Below the pieces are notes generated by a model that worked only from the letters and a program-made list of their open reading frames with translations, searched no databases and had not been told where the DNA came from. The translations under genes were made by a program, and so were the position numbers. Positions 49,539 to 58,299 of a DNA stretch of 64,000 bases are shown here, piece after piece (position 1 is the first letter of the stretch; each line of letters opens with the position of its first letter). Source of the stretch: UMGS1696 sp964634795 (GTDB lineage: Bacteria; Bacillota; Clostridia; Oscillospirales; CAG-272); the NCBI GenBank assembly GCA_964634795.1, contig CAZWLL010000003.1:21078-85077 (forward strand), in the 5' to 3' direction.

Positions 49539-50315
49539 ATGCTTAACAAAGCCGTTCTCGAAAAAAAGCTCCCGAGCGTACACGTTATCACAAAAGAGAT
49601 AACCGGCTCGACAAACAGTGACGCAAAAGAACTCGCCTCCTCATCCCCGACAGACATACTGATTACGGCGGAGACGCAGACCGGTGGCCGCGGACGTCAG
49701 GGAAAAAGCTTTTCGTCTCCGAGCGGCGGGCTTTACATGACTTTGCTGCTGAAATGCGATATGCCCGTAACCTCCGCCGTCGGTGCGACATCATGTGCCG
49801 CGGTTGCGGTTGTGCGTGCTCTAAAAAAAACCTGCGGTTTGGACTGCGGAATTAAGTGGGTCAACGATATCTACGCAGACGGAAAAAAGCTTTGCGGAAT
49901 ACTCACGGAAGCTGTCAACGACTACACCGTCGGCATAACGAAATATCTGATTATCGGAATCGGAATGAATATTTCATCGGCTCCGATTCTTAAGCCGTCC
50001 CCATCCCAGCCGCTGCCCGCAGAGTGCACATGCTTATCCGCGCTCGGAGTCAATGCAAAACGTGAAGAAATATGCTCCGATATAGTACGCGAGCTTCTTG
50101 AGATGCGGTCAAGCAATTTCAGCTTTGACATGGTTTCCGCAGAATACACAGCGCATTCCGTAGTTATCGGCAAGGAAATCAGTTTTACAAAGAACGGAGA
50201 GACAAAATACGGCACAGCACTCGGCATAAACGAGCACGGAGGCTTGATAGTAGACTCAATGGGAAACATTGTGCTTCTCGACTCCGGAGAAATCAGTGTA
50301 AGAACGCGGGGATAA
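49539..50315 (+). CDS. birA: Biotin-[acetyl-CoA-carboxylase] ligase, catalytic-only BirA
   Basis: 258 residues. GGRGRQGKSFSSPSGGLYMT is the biotin/ATP-binding loop; GIKWVNDIY and GILTEA follow, then a small SH3-like C-terminal domain. No N-terminal helix-turn-helix, so it is a group I ligase without repressor function. It attaches biotin to carboxylase carrier proteins. It is the first gene in a run of five on the plus strand; bioY at 59885-60454 supplies biotin. Confidence 0.93.
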   Translation: MLNKAVLEKKLPSVHVITKEITGSTNSDAKELASSSPTDILITAETQTGGRGRQGKSFSSPSGGLYMTLLLKCDMPVTSAVGATSCAAVAVVRALKKTCGLDCGIKWVNDIYADGKKLCGILTEAVNDYTVGITKYLIIGIGMNISSAPILKPSPSQPLPAECTCLSALGVNAKREEICSDIVRELLEMRSSNFSFDMVSAEYTAHSVVIGKEISFTKNGETKYGTALGINEHGGLIVDSMGNIVLLDSGEISVRTRG

Positions 50316-50342
50316 GCCTCACGCGCAGTTGAATAACTACCC

Positions 50343-50387
50343 AAATTCACCAACGGTGAATTTAATGGCACCAACGATGAATTTAAT
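50343..50387 (+). repeat. Palindrome and 21-base tandem repeat before the unknown gene
   Basis: Perfect inverted repeat AAATTCACC-AAC-GGTGAATTT (50343-50363). CACCAACGGTGAATTTAAT (50348-50366) is repeated as CACCAACGATGAATTTAAT (50369-50387), period 21. It sits between birA and the next gene. It may be a small REP-like intergenic repeat, an operator, or, if translation starts at the upstream TTG, a 7-residue protein repeat. Confidence 0.65.
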
Positions 50388-50418
50388 AAATCCCTCAACG
50401 AAAGGTTCGGTATTTTTT

Positions 50419-51183
50419 ATGATTCCCACTACAGACGAGAAAACCCTCGCCTACATAAACATGTACGCAATTCTCGGAGGACTTACGGCACTTTGCGATA
50501 TCGTAACCGATGCAGGAGCCATTCTCGGCAGAGCAAGCTGTTCAATCGGTTTCGCGGTAAAGGACGGTCCTCACGCCACACTTAATTTTGTCGGCGGCAG
50601 ATGCAGACTGATCGACGGAACGGATGAATGCGATATTCTGCTCCGTTTTCCCTCCTGCGATAAATTCAACAAAATGATAACAGGTGAATACACTCCCATA
50701 CCCGCTCACGGACTTACAAAGGTTTCATTCCTTCTCGGTAAATTCAAAAAGCTTACCGATCTTCTTGAGGCATACCTGAGACCCGCAAACGATAAGCAGC
50801 TTGACGACGCATTCATGAGACAAAGCACGCTGATAATGTTCCGTGTAATCGTTGCCGCAGTCACACAGATAGGAAACCACGACAAGATAGGAAAATTCAG
50901 CGCCTCAAATATAGTAGACGGTGTTGTTAAATTCGAAATCATGGGATGTGCCAAGGCCGCTATCGCAGTCGAAGGACATTATCTCACCATGCTTGACAGA
51001 GTTCCGAAAAACATAACATCCTACATGGCATTTACCGATGCCAAGAGTGCACGTGATTTATTCGACGGCAAGATCAACGCCGTAACCGCCGTAGGAGAAG
51101 GAACGGTACGCATGGGCGGCAACATATCGCAAATCGACAACATAAATAAAATCATGTCAAGAGTAGAACTTTATCTGAAATAA
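50419..51183 (+). CDS. Unrecognised protein, weak SCP2-like resemblance
   Basis: 254 residues from ATG 50419 (MIPTTDEKTLAY); AAAGG lies 13 bases upstream, somewhat far. The open frame reaches back to a TTG at 50329, and ATGs at 50365 and 50377 fall in the repeat, so the start is uncertain. I do not recognise the family firmly. The part CDILLRFPSCDKFNKMITGEYTPIP followed by a helical segment recalls sterol-carrier-protein-2-like lipid-binding domains, but this is weak. No signal peptide or membrane helix. It ends 12 bases before the aminotransferase gene, which has a good ribosome site, so they are co-transcribed and probably share a pathway. Confidence 0.6.
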   Translation: MIPTTDEKTLAYINMYAILGGLTALCDIVTDAGAILGRASCSIGFAVKDGPHATLNFVGGRCRLIDGTDECDILLRFPSCDKFNKMITGEYTPIPAHGLTKVSFLLGKFKKLTDLLEAYLRPANDKQLDDAFMRQSTLIMFRVIVAAVTQIGNHDKIGKFSASNIVDGVVKFEIMGCAKAAIAVEGHYLTMLDRVPKNITSYMAFTDAKSARDLFDGKINAVTAVGEGTVRMGGNISQIDNINKIMSRVELYLK

Positions 51184-51195
51184 CAGGAGCATAAC

Positions 51196-52452
51196 ATGAG
51201 AGAACCTTTTATATATCCGAATTCGCGCAGTGAATTTGAACGTGCCGCAAAAGTTATCCCATCGGGAGTTTACGGACATCTCGGACCGGCTGAGGGATGC
51301 TTCATCCCCGTTGAGGCGTTTCCGCAATTTTCGTCAAGAGCCGAGGGAAGCTATTTCTGGGACATTGACGGTCACAAATATATCGATTACATGTGCGCGT
51401 ACGGTCCGAATATTCTCGGATACAACGACCCTGACGTTGAAGAGGCTGCGGCTAAACAGCGCGAAAAGGGCGATGTCGTAACATCTCCCTCAACGGTTAT
51501 GATAGATTTTGCCGAGCTTCTCGTTGATACCGTTGCCAGCGCGAACTGGGCTTTCTTCGCGAAAAACGGCAACGACGTAACCACACTCGCCGTAATGACC
51601 GCACGAGCTTTTACACACAGAAAGAAAATCATCTTCTTCAAAGGATACTATCACGGAATATCCGCGTGGACACAAAAAATCGACTGCTCCGGTATTCTCG
51701 AGGAGGATGTTGTCAACAACATCTACATTGACTGGAATAAATGGGATCAAGTTGAAAAAGCATTCGAGGAAAACCGCGGTGAAATCGCCGCTGTTATAGC
51801 TCAGCCGTATATGCACGGAAACTTCGCAGACAACGAGCTGCCCGCCGACGGATACTGGAAAAAGCTGCGCAAAAAATGCACTGACACGGGAACTGTCCTT
51901 ATTGTCGATGACGTGCGTGCGGGCTTCAGACTCGACATTGCCGGAAGCGACCATTACTTCGGCTTTGAAGCCGACCTCATTTGTTTCTGCAAGGCTCTTG
52001 CAAACGGTTACAATGTCTCCGCTCTTTGCGGTAAGGATTTTCTGAAAAACACGGTATCTTCACTGTCATACACGGGAAGCTACTGGCTGTCCGCCGTTCC
52101 GTTTGCGGCCGGAATCGCCTGCATTGAGAAAATGAAGCGTCTGGATTGTCCGAAAATACTCATTGAAAAGGGTACCCGCTTAAAGAAAGAACTTATTAAA
52201 GCCGCTACAGACTACGGCTTCGACCTTCACGTAAGCGGTATACCGTCACTGTTCTATCTGCGTATAGCAAACGACAACAGCCTTATGCTTCATCAGGAAT
52301 GGATAGCGGAATGTGTGCGCCGCGGTGTGTTCTTTACAAACCACCACAATCACTTCATTAATGCCGCGCTCACGGATGCGGATATCGACGAGACGGTTGA
52401 TATCGCGCGTGAAGCATTCGAGATTGTAAGAAACCGTCATCCGGAGAACTGA
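51196..52452 (+). CDS. Class III aminotransferase, glutamate-1-semialdehyde aminomutase-like
   Basis: 418 residues. SGVYGHLGPAEG and GYNDPDV near the N-terminus, GYYHGISAW, VDDVRAGFR (Asp contacting the PLP ring) and CKALANGY with the Schiff-base Lys follow the class III pattern, closest in layout to HemL-like enzymes. Other heme genes are absent here, so the substrate need not be glutamate semialdehyde. RBS AGGAG. Linked to the unknown protein before it and the TraX-like gene one base after its stop. Confidence 0.8.
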   Translation: MREPFIYPNSRSEFERAAKVIPSGVYGHLGPAEGCFIPVEAFPQFSSRAEGSYFWDIDGHKYIDYMCAYGPNILGYNDPDVEEAAAKQREKGDVVTSPSTVMIDFAELLVDTVASANWAFFAKNGNDVTTLAVMTARAFTHRKKIIFFKGYYHGISAWTQKIDCSGILEEDVVNNIYIDWNKWDQVEKAFEENRGEIAAVIAQPYMHGNFADNELPADGYWKKLRKKCTDTGTVLIVDDVRAGFRLDIAGSDHYFGFEADLICFCKALANGYNVSALCGKDFLKNTVSSLSYTGSYWLSAVPFAAGIACIEKMKRLDCPKILIEKGTRLKKELIKAATDYGFDLHVSGIPSLFYLRIANDNSLMLHQEWIAECVRRGVFFTNHHNHFINAALTDADIDETVDIAREAFEIVRNRHPEN

Positions 52453-52453
52453 C

Positions 52454-53182
52454 ATGACATCATTCGCGCTTAAGCTCATTGCCGCGCTGACCATGCTGAT
52501 TGACCACATGGGACTCATACTGTTTCCCAAGCTGATAGTCTTCAGAATAATAGGCAGGCTTGCTTTTCCGATATACGCCTACTGTATTGCGGAAGGGTTC
52601 CGCTGTACCAGAAACAGATTCAGGTATTTTCTGAGGATATTTCTGCTCGGGTTCCTCTGCCAAATAGTTTATTGTGTCGTCACGCATGACATGTACATCG
52701 GAATACTTCTTGTCTTTTCAATGTCGATTATCATCATGGCTCTTTCAGACTCCGTAATAGTATCGGTGAAGGGCAACAAAAGTCCATTGGCATCACTTAC
52801 AGAGCGCTTATTTCACTGTAAGCTTACCGATAAGCAGGACAAAACGATATCAATAATATTGTGCTGCACCGCTGTCGCAGCCGCGTTCATACTTTGTCTC
52901 TTCGTCCAGGTCGACTACGGATTTTTCGGTATAATGCTTCCCGTATTCACGAGTATTTTCAAGGACAGGAAAAAACGCCTTGTCATGTTTTCGGCTTGCT
53001 TGATAGCGCTCTGCATAGATCTTACCGACACTCTTCTTGTACAATACTGGTCTTTAGCCGCAATACCGCTGATAGCATTGTATAACGGAGAAAAAGGCAA
53101 GCACAGCTTGAAATACTTCTTTTATGTCTTCTACCCGCTTCATCTTGTCGTACTGTACGGCATACAATTTTTAATTAATTAG
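52454..53182 (+). CDS. TraX-like membrane protein
   Basis: 242 residues with seven or so hydrophobic segments. MLIDHMGLILFP followed by FRIIGRLAFPIYAYCIAEGF and a C-terminal YPLHLVVLYGI match the TraX family, first known from F-pilin N-acetylation and related to membrane acyltransferases. No other transfer genes are near, so a chromosomal acyltransferase-like role is more likely. Its ATG lies one base after the aminotransferase stop. Confidence 0.85.
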   Translation: MTSFALKLIAALTMLIDHMGLILFPKLIVFRIIGRLAFPIYAYCIAEGFRCTRNRFRYFLRIFLLGFLCQIVYCVVTHDMYIGILLVFSMSIIIMALSDSVIVSVKGNKSPLASLTERLFHCKLTDKQDKTISIILCCTAVAAAFILCLFVQVDYGFFGIMLPVFTSIFKDRKKRLVMFSACLIALCIDLTDTLLVQYWSLAAIPLIALYNGEKGKHSLKYFFYVFYPLHLVVLYGIQFLIN

Positions 53183-53191
53183 GATACATAT

Positions 53192-53860
53192 ATGTTTGAA
53201 TATGCTCTGTTCGACCTTGACGGAACACTTACCGATCCCGCGCTCGGAATAACAAACTCTATAATTTACGCACTCGAGAAAATGGGACGCGAAATTCCGC
53301 CGAGAGAATCATTATATTCGTTTATCGGCCCGCCGCTTATCCAATCCTTTCAGTCACTTGATATGACAGAAGAGGAGGCGGAGCGTGCGCTGCAAATTTA
53401 CCGAGAATATTTCAGCGTCAAAGGTCTGTTTGAAAATACCGTTTATGACGGAATCCCGAATGCGCTCAGCCAATTAAATGATTGCGGAATCAAGCTTTTG
53501 CTGGCTACATCAAAGCCTGAGCTGTACGCAAAACAAATAATTGAGCACTTCGGACTTGACAAGTATTTCACCGCAATTTACGGTGCATCCATGGATGAAA
53601 AAAGAGTCGATAAAGCCGATGTAATCCGTTACGCCGCTAAAAGCGCAGGCATTGCAAACCTAAATAAGGCTGTGATGATCGGAGACCGAATGCACGATAT
53701 ACTCGGTGCGAAGAAAAACGGCATTGTTTCCATAGGTGTTCTGTGGGGATACGGTTCAGAGGACGAGCTGAAGGAAGCAGGTGCGGATTACATAGTCGGT
53801 ACCCTTTCCGAAATGGTTAGTGCTGTAATTACTGTCGGCGGACAATCCTCGGCTGAATAG
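53192..53860 (+). CDS. HAD-superfamily phosphatase, phosphoglycolate-phosphatase-like
   Basis: 222 residues. Motif I FDLDGTLTDP, motif II in LLLATSKP, motif III Lys in KADVIRYAAK and motif IV MIGDRMHDILGAKKNGI; an alpha-helical cap lies at about 15-85. This is the Gph/PgmB-like subfamily, acting on small phosphorylated metabolites. Nine bases after the TraX-like gene; last of the five-gene run. 53861-54037 shows no gene. Confidence 0.9.
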   Translation: MFEYALFDLDGTLTDPALGITNSIIYALEKMGREIPPRESLYSFIGPPLIQSFQSLDMTEEEAERALQIYREYFSVKGLFENTVYDGIPNALSQLNDCGIKLLLATSKPELYAKQIIEHFGLDKYFTAIYGASMDEKRVDKADVIRYAAKSAGIANLNKAVMIGDRMHDILGAKKNGIVSIGVLWGYGSEDELKEAGADYIVGTLSEMVSAVITVGGQSSAE

Positions 53861-54037
53861 TGTAAGTAAACGCTGCTTCATCGAACGTACTCTTATTCCG
53901 ACAGCCGCGCAGGATATGTTTTTGAGGCTTAATAGTTGACAGCAGCTGATTTTTTAAGCAACAAGGAACTATCGCATTATTTAATTCGTCGTATTAACAT
54001 AAACACAAATATATTAAAGTTTAGAGGTGATAAAGAG

Positions 54038-54658
54038 ATGGCTAAAAAAATCGTCAAAACAATGCTTACGGCATGTGTTCTGATACTTTCATGTGTATCC
54101 GTAATTTCATGCTCAACCACGAAAATTTCCGAAGATGCGGGAATCACCCGTTACACGAACGTTAAAGAAAAAACCGCCGATGATCTTGTTTACCCTGCGG
54201 TTTATGTGCGGACAGACGGCAGCGACACGACAGCCTATCCCAAACTCGTGACTTTAACCACTCGCGAGGAGCTTGAAAAATACACCTCGGACTATGAAAC
54301 AATATATGATTTCGCAACGAATTCATACTCGATAAGCTTCTACGACGCCGCAACCAAGTACGATTCATCGTTCTTCGAATCAAGCTCACTGGTTATAGCG
54401 ATTTTAAATGAATCCTCAAGCTCATACACCCACAGCAATCGCGGTTTTTCGAAGACGGACAGCGGCTATTCTCTCAATCTGATACGGTTTATTCCGTCCG
54501 GTGAATCAATACTTGATTCATCAAGTATTAATTCATCTGACGCCGACAGCACCGATAACGGTGCGACATGGCACATTTTCTTTGAGGTTCCGAAAACCTC
54601 GCCCGTACTTGACTCGGATATAGAAATCAGCATCACGGACGAAAACGTTTCGGTTTAA
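54038..54658 (+). CDS. Small lipoprotein of unknown function
   Basis: 206 residues from ATG 54038 (AGAGGTG upstream). Earlier in-frame codons lie before the ribosome site. Signal peptide with lipobox VISC, then a polar Ser/Thr/Tyr-rich protein with no motif I recognise. Surface-exposed by prediction. Confidence 0.75.
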   Translation: MAKKIVKTMLTACVLILSCVSVISCSTTKISEDAGITRYTNVKEKTADDLVYPAVYVRTDGSDTTAYPKLVTLTTREELEKYTSDYETIYDFATNSYSISFYDAATKYDSSFFESSSLVIAILNESSSSYTHSNRGFSKTDSGYSLNLIRFIPSGESILDSSSINSSDADSTDNGATWHIFFEVPKTSPVLDSDIEISITDENVSV

Positions 54659-54691
54659 ATCGCTTCTTCATTCTTCTATCTAAGTTATATT

Positions 54692-54723
54692 AAAAAAATC
54701 AGCTTCGATGAAGCTGATTTTTT
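54692..54723. terminator. Bidirectional terminator
   Basis: AAAAAATCAGCTTC-GAT-GAAGCTGATTTTTT, perfect stem with A and T runs, between convergent lipoprotein and purF genes. Confidence 0.93.
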
Positions 54724-54740
54724 CTTATTTAACTCAGGAT

Positions 54741-56183
54741 TTAATTTTCGAATCTGTCTTTCGACGTTACCGACGGAACATCCGCCCCATAATCGCCGTT
54801 AAAACAGCCTGTACAATACGAATGCTTCCTGTCATCGGAAGGAAGAACGGCAAGATATTTTTCATCAAGATATCCGAGGCTGTCCGCACCGATTATCTCG
54901 CAAATTTCTTCTACCGTATGCTTATTGGCAATGAGATTTTCTTCCGAATCGATATCCGTACCGTACCAGCACGGATGTCTGAACGGCGGTGCCGTTATTC
55001 TCACATGAACCTCAGCCGCACCGGCATCTCTGACAAGCTTTATTGTTCTTGCGAGAGTTGTTCCGCGGACTATGGAGTCGTCAACAAGAACTATTCTCTT
55101 TCCGCGAAGATTTGCGGATATGGGATTCAGCTTTATCTTCACCTTGTCTTCTCTCGAAGCCTGTCCGGGGGAGATAAAAGTTCTGCCGATATATTTATTC
55201 TTAATAAAGCCTATTTCGTACGGTATACCCGACTGTTTAGCAAAGCCTATAGCGGCATCTATTCCCGAGTCGGGCACCCCGATAACTATATCAGCTTGTG
55301 CGGGATGCTGCTCCGCAAGGAATTTACCCGCTCTCAGTCTTGCTTCATGAACGCTGTAGCCGTCAATGACAGAGTCCGGACGTGCGAAATATATGTATTC
55401 GAAAATACACATTCTCTCTCTTGCCGCACCGCAATGATCCTTTATCGAGCGAACACCGTTCTCATCGATAACGAGCATTTCTCCCGGACATAGATTTCTC
55501 TCAAGTACCGCACCGCACGCATCAAGCGCACATGATTCAGATGCTACAATGATAGAGCCGTCAGAGGTTTTTCCGTAGCACAGAGGTCTGAAGCCGTGTT
55601 CGTCTCTCAACGCTATCAGCTTGTCCTCGAACATAAGAACACATGAGTATGCGCCCTTGAGCCTGTTCATTGCCGCTGATACCGCTTCCTCATCATTTGC
55701 GTATGAAATGCGTTCGGCGGTAACAACATACGCTATTATCTCCGTGTCGGCGGTAGTGTGGAAAATCGAGCCGTTCATCTCAAGCATATGACGAAGCTCA
55801 GCCGCATTTGTCAGGTTTCCGTTATGTACAACCGACAATCTGCCTTTTTCATGGTTAATGGTTATCGGCTGCGCGTTGACACGGCTGGAATTGCCCGTTG
55901 TACCGTATCTTACATGGCCTATTGCCATATTTCCTTCTCCGAGGCTCTCGATTATATCCTTAGTGAATACTTCGCATACGAGTCCGACATCCTTATGAGT
56001 CTTAAAGACACCTGCGTTTCCTACGGTTATGCCGCAGCTTTCCTGTCCTCTGTGCTGCAATGCGTAAAGTCCGTAATATACATCCTCCGACACATCACGC
56101 ACTGTAGGGGAATAGACGGCAAAAACACCGCACTCCTCGTGGATATGCTTTTCTTCTTCCTTAGTAAATTCCGGTTTAATCAT
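54741..56183 (-). CDS. purF: Amidophosphoribosyltransferase
   Basis: 480 residues. Catalytic N-terminal Cys18 in EECGVFAVYS after a 17-residue propeptide that is normally removed. LQHRGQESCGI and HVRYGTTG are glutaminase motifs; IVLVDDSIVRGTT is the PRPP-binding loop. Late Cys residues YCTGCFNG fit the Bacillus-type Fe-S PurF. First committed purine step: PRPP + glutamine to phosphoribosylamine. Overlaps the purC stop by four bases (ATGA). Confidence 0.97.
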   Translation of the reverse strand: MIKPEFTKEEEKHIHEECGVFAVYSPTVRDVSEDVYYGLYALQHRGQESCGITVGNAGVFKTHKDVGLVCEVFTKDIIESLGEGNMAIGHVRYGTTGNSSRVNAQPITINHEKGRLSVVHNGNLTNAAELRHMLEMNGSIFHTTADTEIIAYVVTAERISYANDEEAVSAAMNRLKGAYSCVLMFEDKLIALRDEHGFRPLCYGKTSDGSIIVASESCALDACGAVLERNLCPGEMLVIDENGVRSIKDHCGAARERMCIFEYIYFARPDSVIDGYSVHEARLRAGKFLAEQHPAQADIVIGVPDSGIDAAIGFAKQSGIPYEIGFIKNKYIGRTFISPGQASREDKVKIKLNPISANLRGKRIVLVDDSIVRGTTLARTIKLVRDAGAAEVHVRITAPPFRHPCWYGTDIDSEENLIANKHTVEEICEIIGADSLGYLDEKYLAVLPSDDRKHSYCTGCFNGDYGADVPSVTSKDRFEN

Positions 56184-56908
56184 TCTTCCTCGCCGAGCAG
56201 TCTCTTAAGAATCTCGTGATATGCGTCCTCTACGCCGCCGAGGTCACGACGGAAACGGTCCTTGTCAAGCTTTTCATGAGTTGTGCTGTCCCAGAAACGG
56301 CATGTGTCGGGAGATATTTCATCCGCGAGAATTATTGTGCCGTCTGCCGTACGTCCGAATTCGATTTTGAAGTCTACAAGGTCGATGCCGCATTTCTTGA
56401 GGAACTTGATAAGGAATTCGTTAACACGGAAGGAATAATCCGCAATAACCTTAAGCTCTTCGGGAGTAGCGATATTCATTGCGTAAATATGATATTCATT
56501 TACCATCGGGTCGCCGAGAGCGTCATCCTTATAGCAATACTCAAGGACGGGAGACGCAAGAGCTGTTCCCTCGGGAATACCGAGTCTCTTGGAGAGAGAG
56601 CCTGCCGCAATGTTTCTGACAATAACTTCAAGGGGAACTATCTTTACTTTCTTAACAACGGTTTCACGGTCGTTAAGCTGTTCTACAACATGCGTGGGAA
56701 TACCTTCTTTTTCAAGAAGAGACATAAGGTAATTGCTTACTCTGTTATTGATTGAGCCTTTGCCTTCGATTGTTCCTTTTTTCAAACCGTTGAACGCAGT
56801 CGCATCGTCTTTATATGATACGATATAGTAATTTTCGTCAGTGGTATTGTAAACCTTCTTAGCTTTACCTTCATACAACTGTGTTGTTTTTTCGATTTTA
56901 GACGCCAT
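56180..56908 (-). CDS. purC: SAICAR synthase
   Basis: 242 residues, normal length. YEGKAKKVYNT, SYKDDATAFNG, KIVPLEVIVRNIAAGS and LADEISPDTCRFWD are the family blocks. Joins aspartate to CAIR using ATP. GGAGAGG upstream of the ATG; couples to purF. Confidence 0.97.
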   Translation of the reverse strand: MASKIEKTTQLYEGKAKKVYNTTDENYYIVSYKDDATAFNGLKKGTIEGKGSINNRVSNYLMSLLEKEGIPTHVVEQLNDRETVVKKVKIVPLEVIVRNIAAGSLSKRLGIPEGTALASPVLEYCYKDDALGDPMVNEYHIYAMNIATPEELKVIADYSFRVNEFLIKFLKKCGIDLVDFKIEFGRTADGTIILADEISPDTCRFWDSTTHEKLDKDRFRRDLGGVEDAYHEILKRLLGEEE

Positions 56909-56958
56909 GATAATTTACCTCTCCGTTATTTTTTTATTTATGGTAATGAGTGCAGAAC

Positions 56959-58236
56959 TCAGTCCATTACAAAATACTGATCTCTTTCGGCACCTACAGA
57001 AACATACTTGATTCTGCAGTTTATTGCTTTTTCAATGAACCTGATGTACTTCTGTGCGTTTTCGGGAAGCTCTTCAAATGAACGGCAATCGGAAATATCG
57101 CAATTCCAGCCGTCAAGATACTCATATACGGGCTTAGCGTTGTTCAGTGCGGTCTGACCTGTCGGGAACTTATCCGTCTCAACTCCGTCCACAATATACT
57201 TTGTGCAAACGGGAATCTTATCGAGAGCGGACAATATATCGAGCTTTGTGAGAGCTATGGCGGTAGGTGCCTGCATAAGTACACCGTACTTTGTGGCTAC
57301 AACGTCAAAGCCGCCTACTCTTCTCGGTCTGCCCGTAGCCGCGCCGTATTCATGACCTACTTCTCTGATTTTATCTCCGACCTCATCGAACAGCTCGCAT
57401 GTGAACGGGCCTGCGCCTACACAGCTTGAATATGCCTTTGTAATGCCTACTACGCCGTCAAGATGAGCGAACGGGATACCGGCACCTACGGGAGCATATG
57501 CCGAAATCGTGGAGGATGCGGATGTATAAGGATAGATACCGAAGTCTATGTCTCTGAGCGCTCCGAGCTGAGCCTCAAACATAACAGACTTGCCCGCATC
57601 GATTGCGTCCTTAAGGTACTCGGTTGTATCGCAGACATAATCCTTAAGCACACCGCCGTATTTTTCGAGCCATGCGCGGATATCTTCTTCTTTAATCGCG
57701 GGTGCGCCGTAGCCCTTTTCAACTGTCAGATTCTTCCATTCGAGAATTCCCGCAAGTCTGTCGTCAATTGCTTTCTTATCGAGAAGATCGCCCATTCTGA
57801 AGGCTTTCTTCATATATTTATCGGAGTACACGGGAGAAATACCGCGTCTGGTCGAGCCGTATGCCTTGCCCGCGAGTCTGTCCTCTTCAAGTCCGTCGAG
57901 GAGCTTATGATAAGGCATGCATATTACAGCCTTGTCACTTATCTTAAGTCTTTCGGGATTTATGTTAAGTCCGAGAGCGCGGTTCTTTTCAATCTCGTTT
58001 ACAAGATGCTCGAGATCGATAACCATACCGGGGCCCATAACACATACTGTTTCGTCGCGGATAATTCCGGAAGGAAGAAGGTTTAAAATAAACGTACCTT
58101 TTTCGTTTACGACGGTATGACCGGCGTTATTGCCTCCCTGATATCTTACGACAACATCATAGTCAGACGAAAGAAGGTCTACCATTCTGCCTTTTCCTTC
58201 GTCACCCCAGTTGATTCCAACTACAGCAGTTAACAT
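56959..58236 (-). CDS. purA: Adenylosuccinate synthetase
   Basis: 425 residues. GINWGDEGKGR (GTP P-loop with catalytic Asp), GNNAGHTV (His), GSTRRGISP and TGRPRRVGGFD are present. Makes adenylosuccinate from IMP, aspartate and GTP. GGAGG upstream. 50 bases from purC. Confidence 0.97.
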   Translation of the reverse strand: MLTAVVGINWGDEGKGRMVDLLSSDYDVVVRYQGGNNAGHTVVNEKGTFILNLLPSGIIRDETVCVMGPGMVIDLEHLVNEIEKNRALGLNINPERLKISDKAVICMPYHKLLDGLEEDRLAGKAYGSTRRGISPVYSDKYMKKAFRMGDLLDKKAIDDRLAGILEWKNLTVEKGYGAPAIKEEDIRAWLEKYGGVLKDYVCDTTEYLKDAIDAGKSVMFEAQLGALRDIDFGIYPYTSASSTISAYAPVGAGIPFAHLDGVVGITKAYSSCVGAGPFTCELFDEVGDKIREVGHEYGAATGRPRRVGGFDVVATKYGVLMQAPTAIALTKLDILSALDKIPVCTKYIVDGVETDKFPTGQTALNNAKPVYEYLDGWNCDISDCRSFEELPENAQKYIRFIEKAINCRIKYVSVGAERDQYFVMD

Positions 58237-58299
58237 TATTTTTTCCTCCGTTAAATTCGTGAGAATATTTTATAAATTTGCCAATAGTGATTAAACAGA

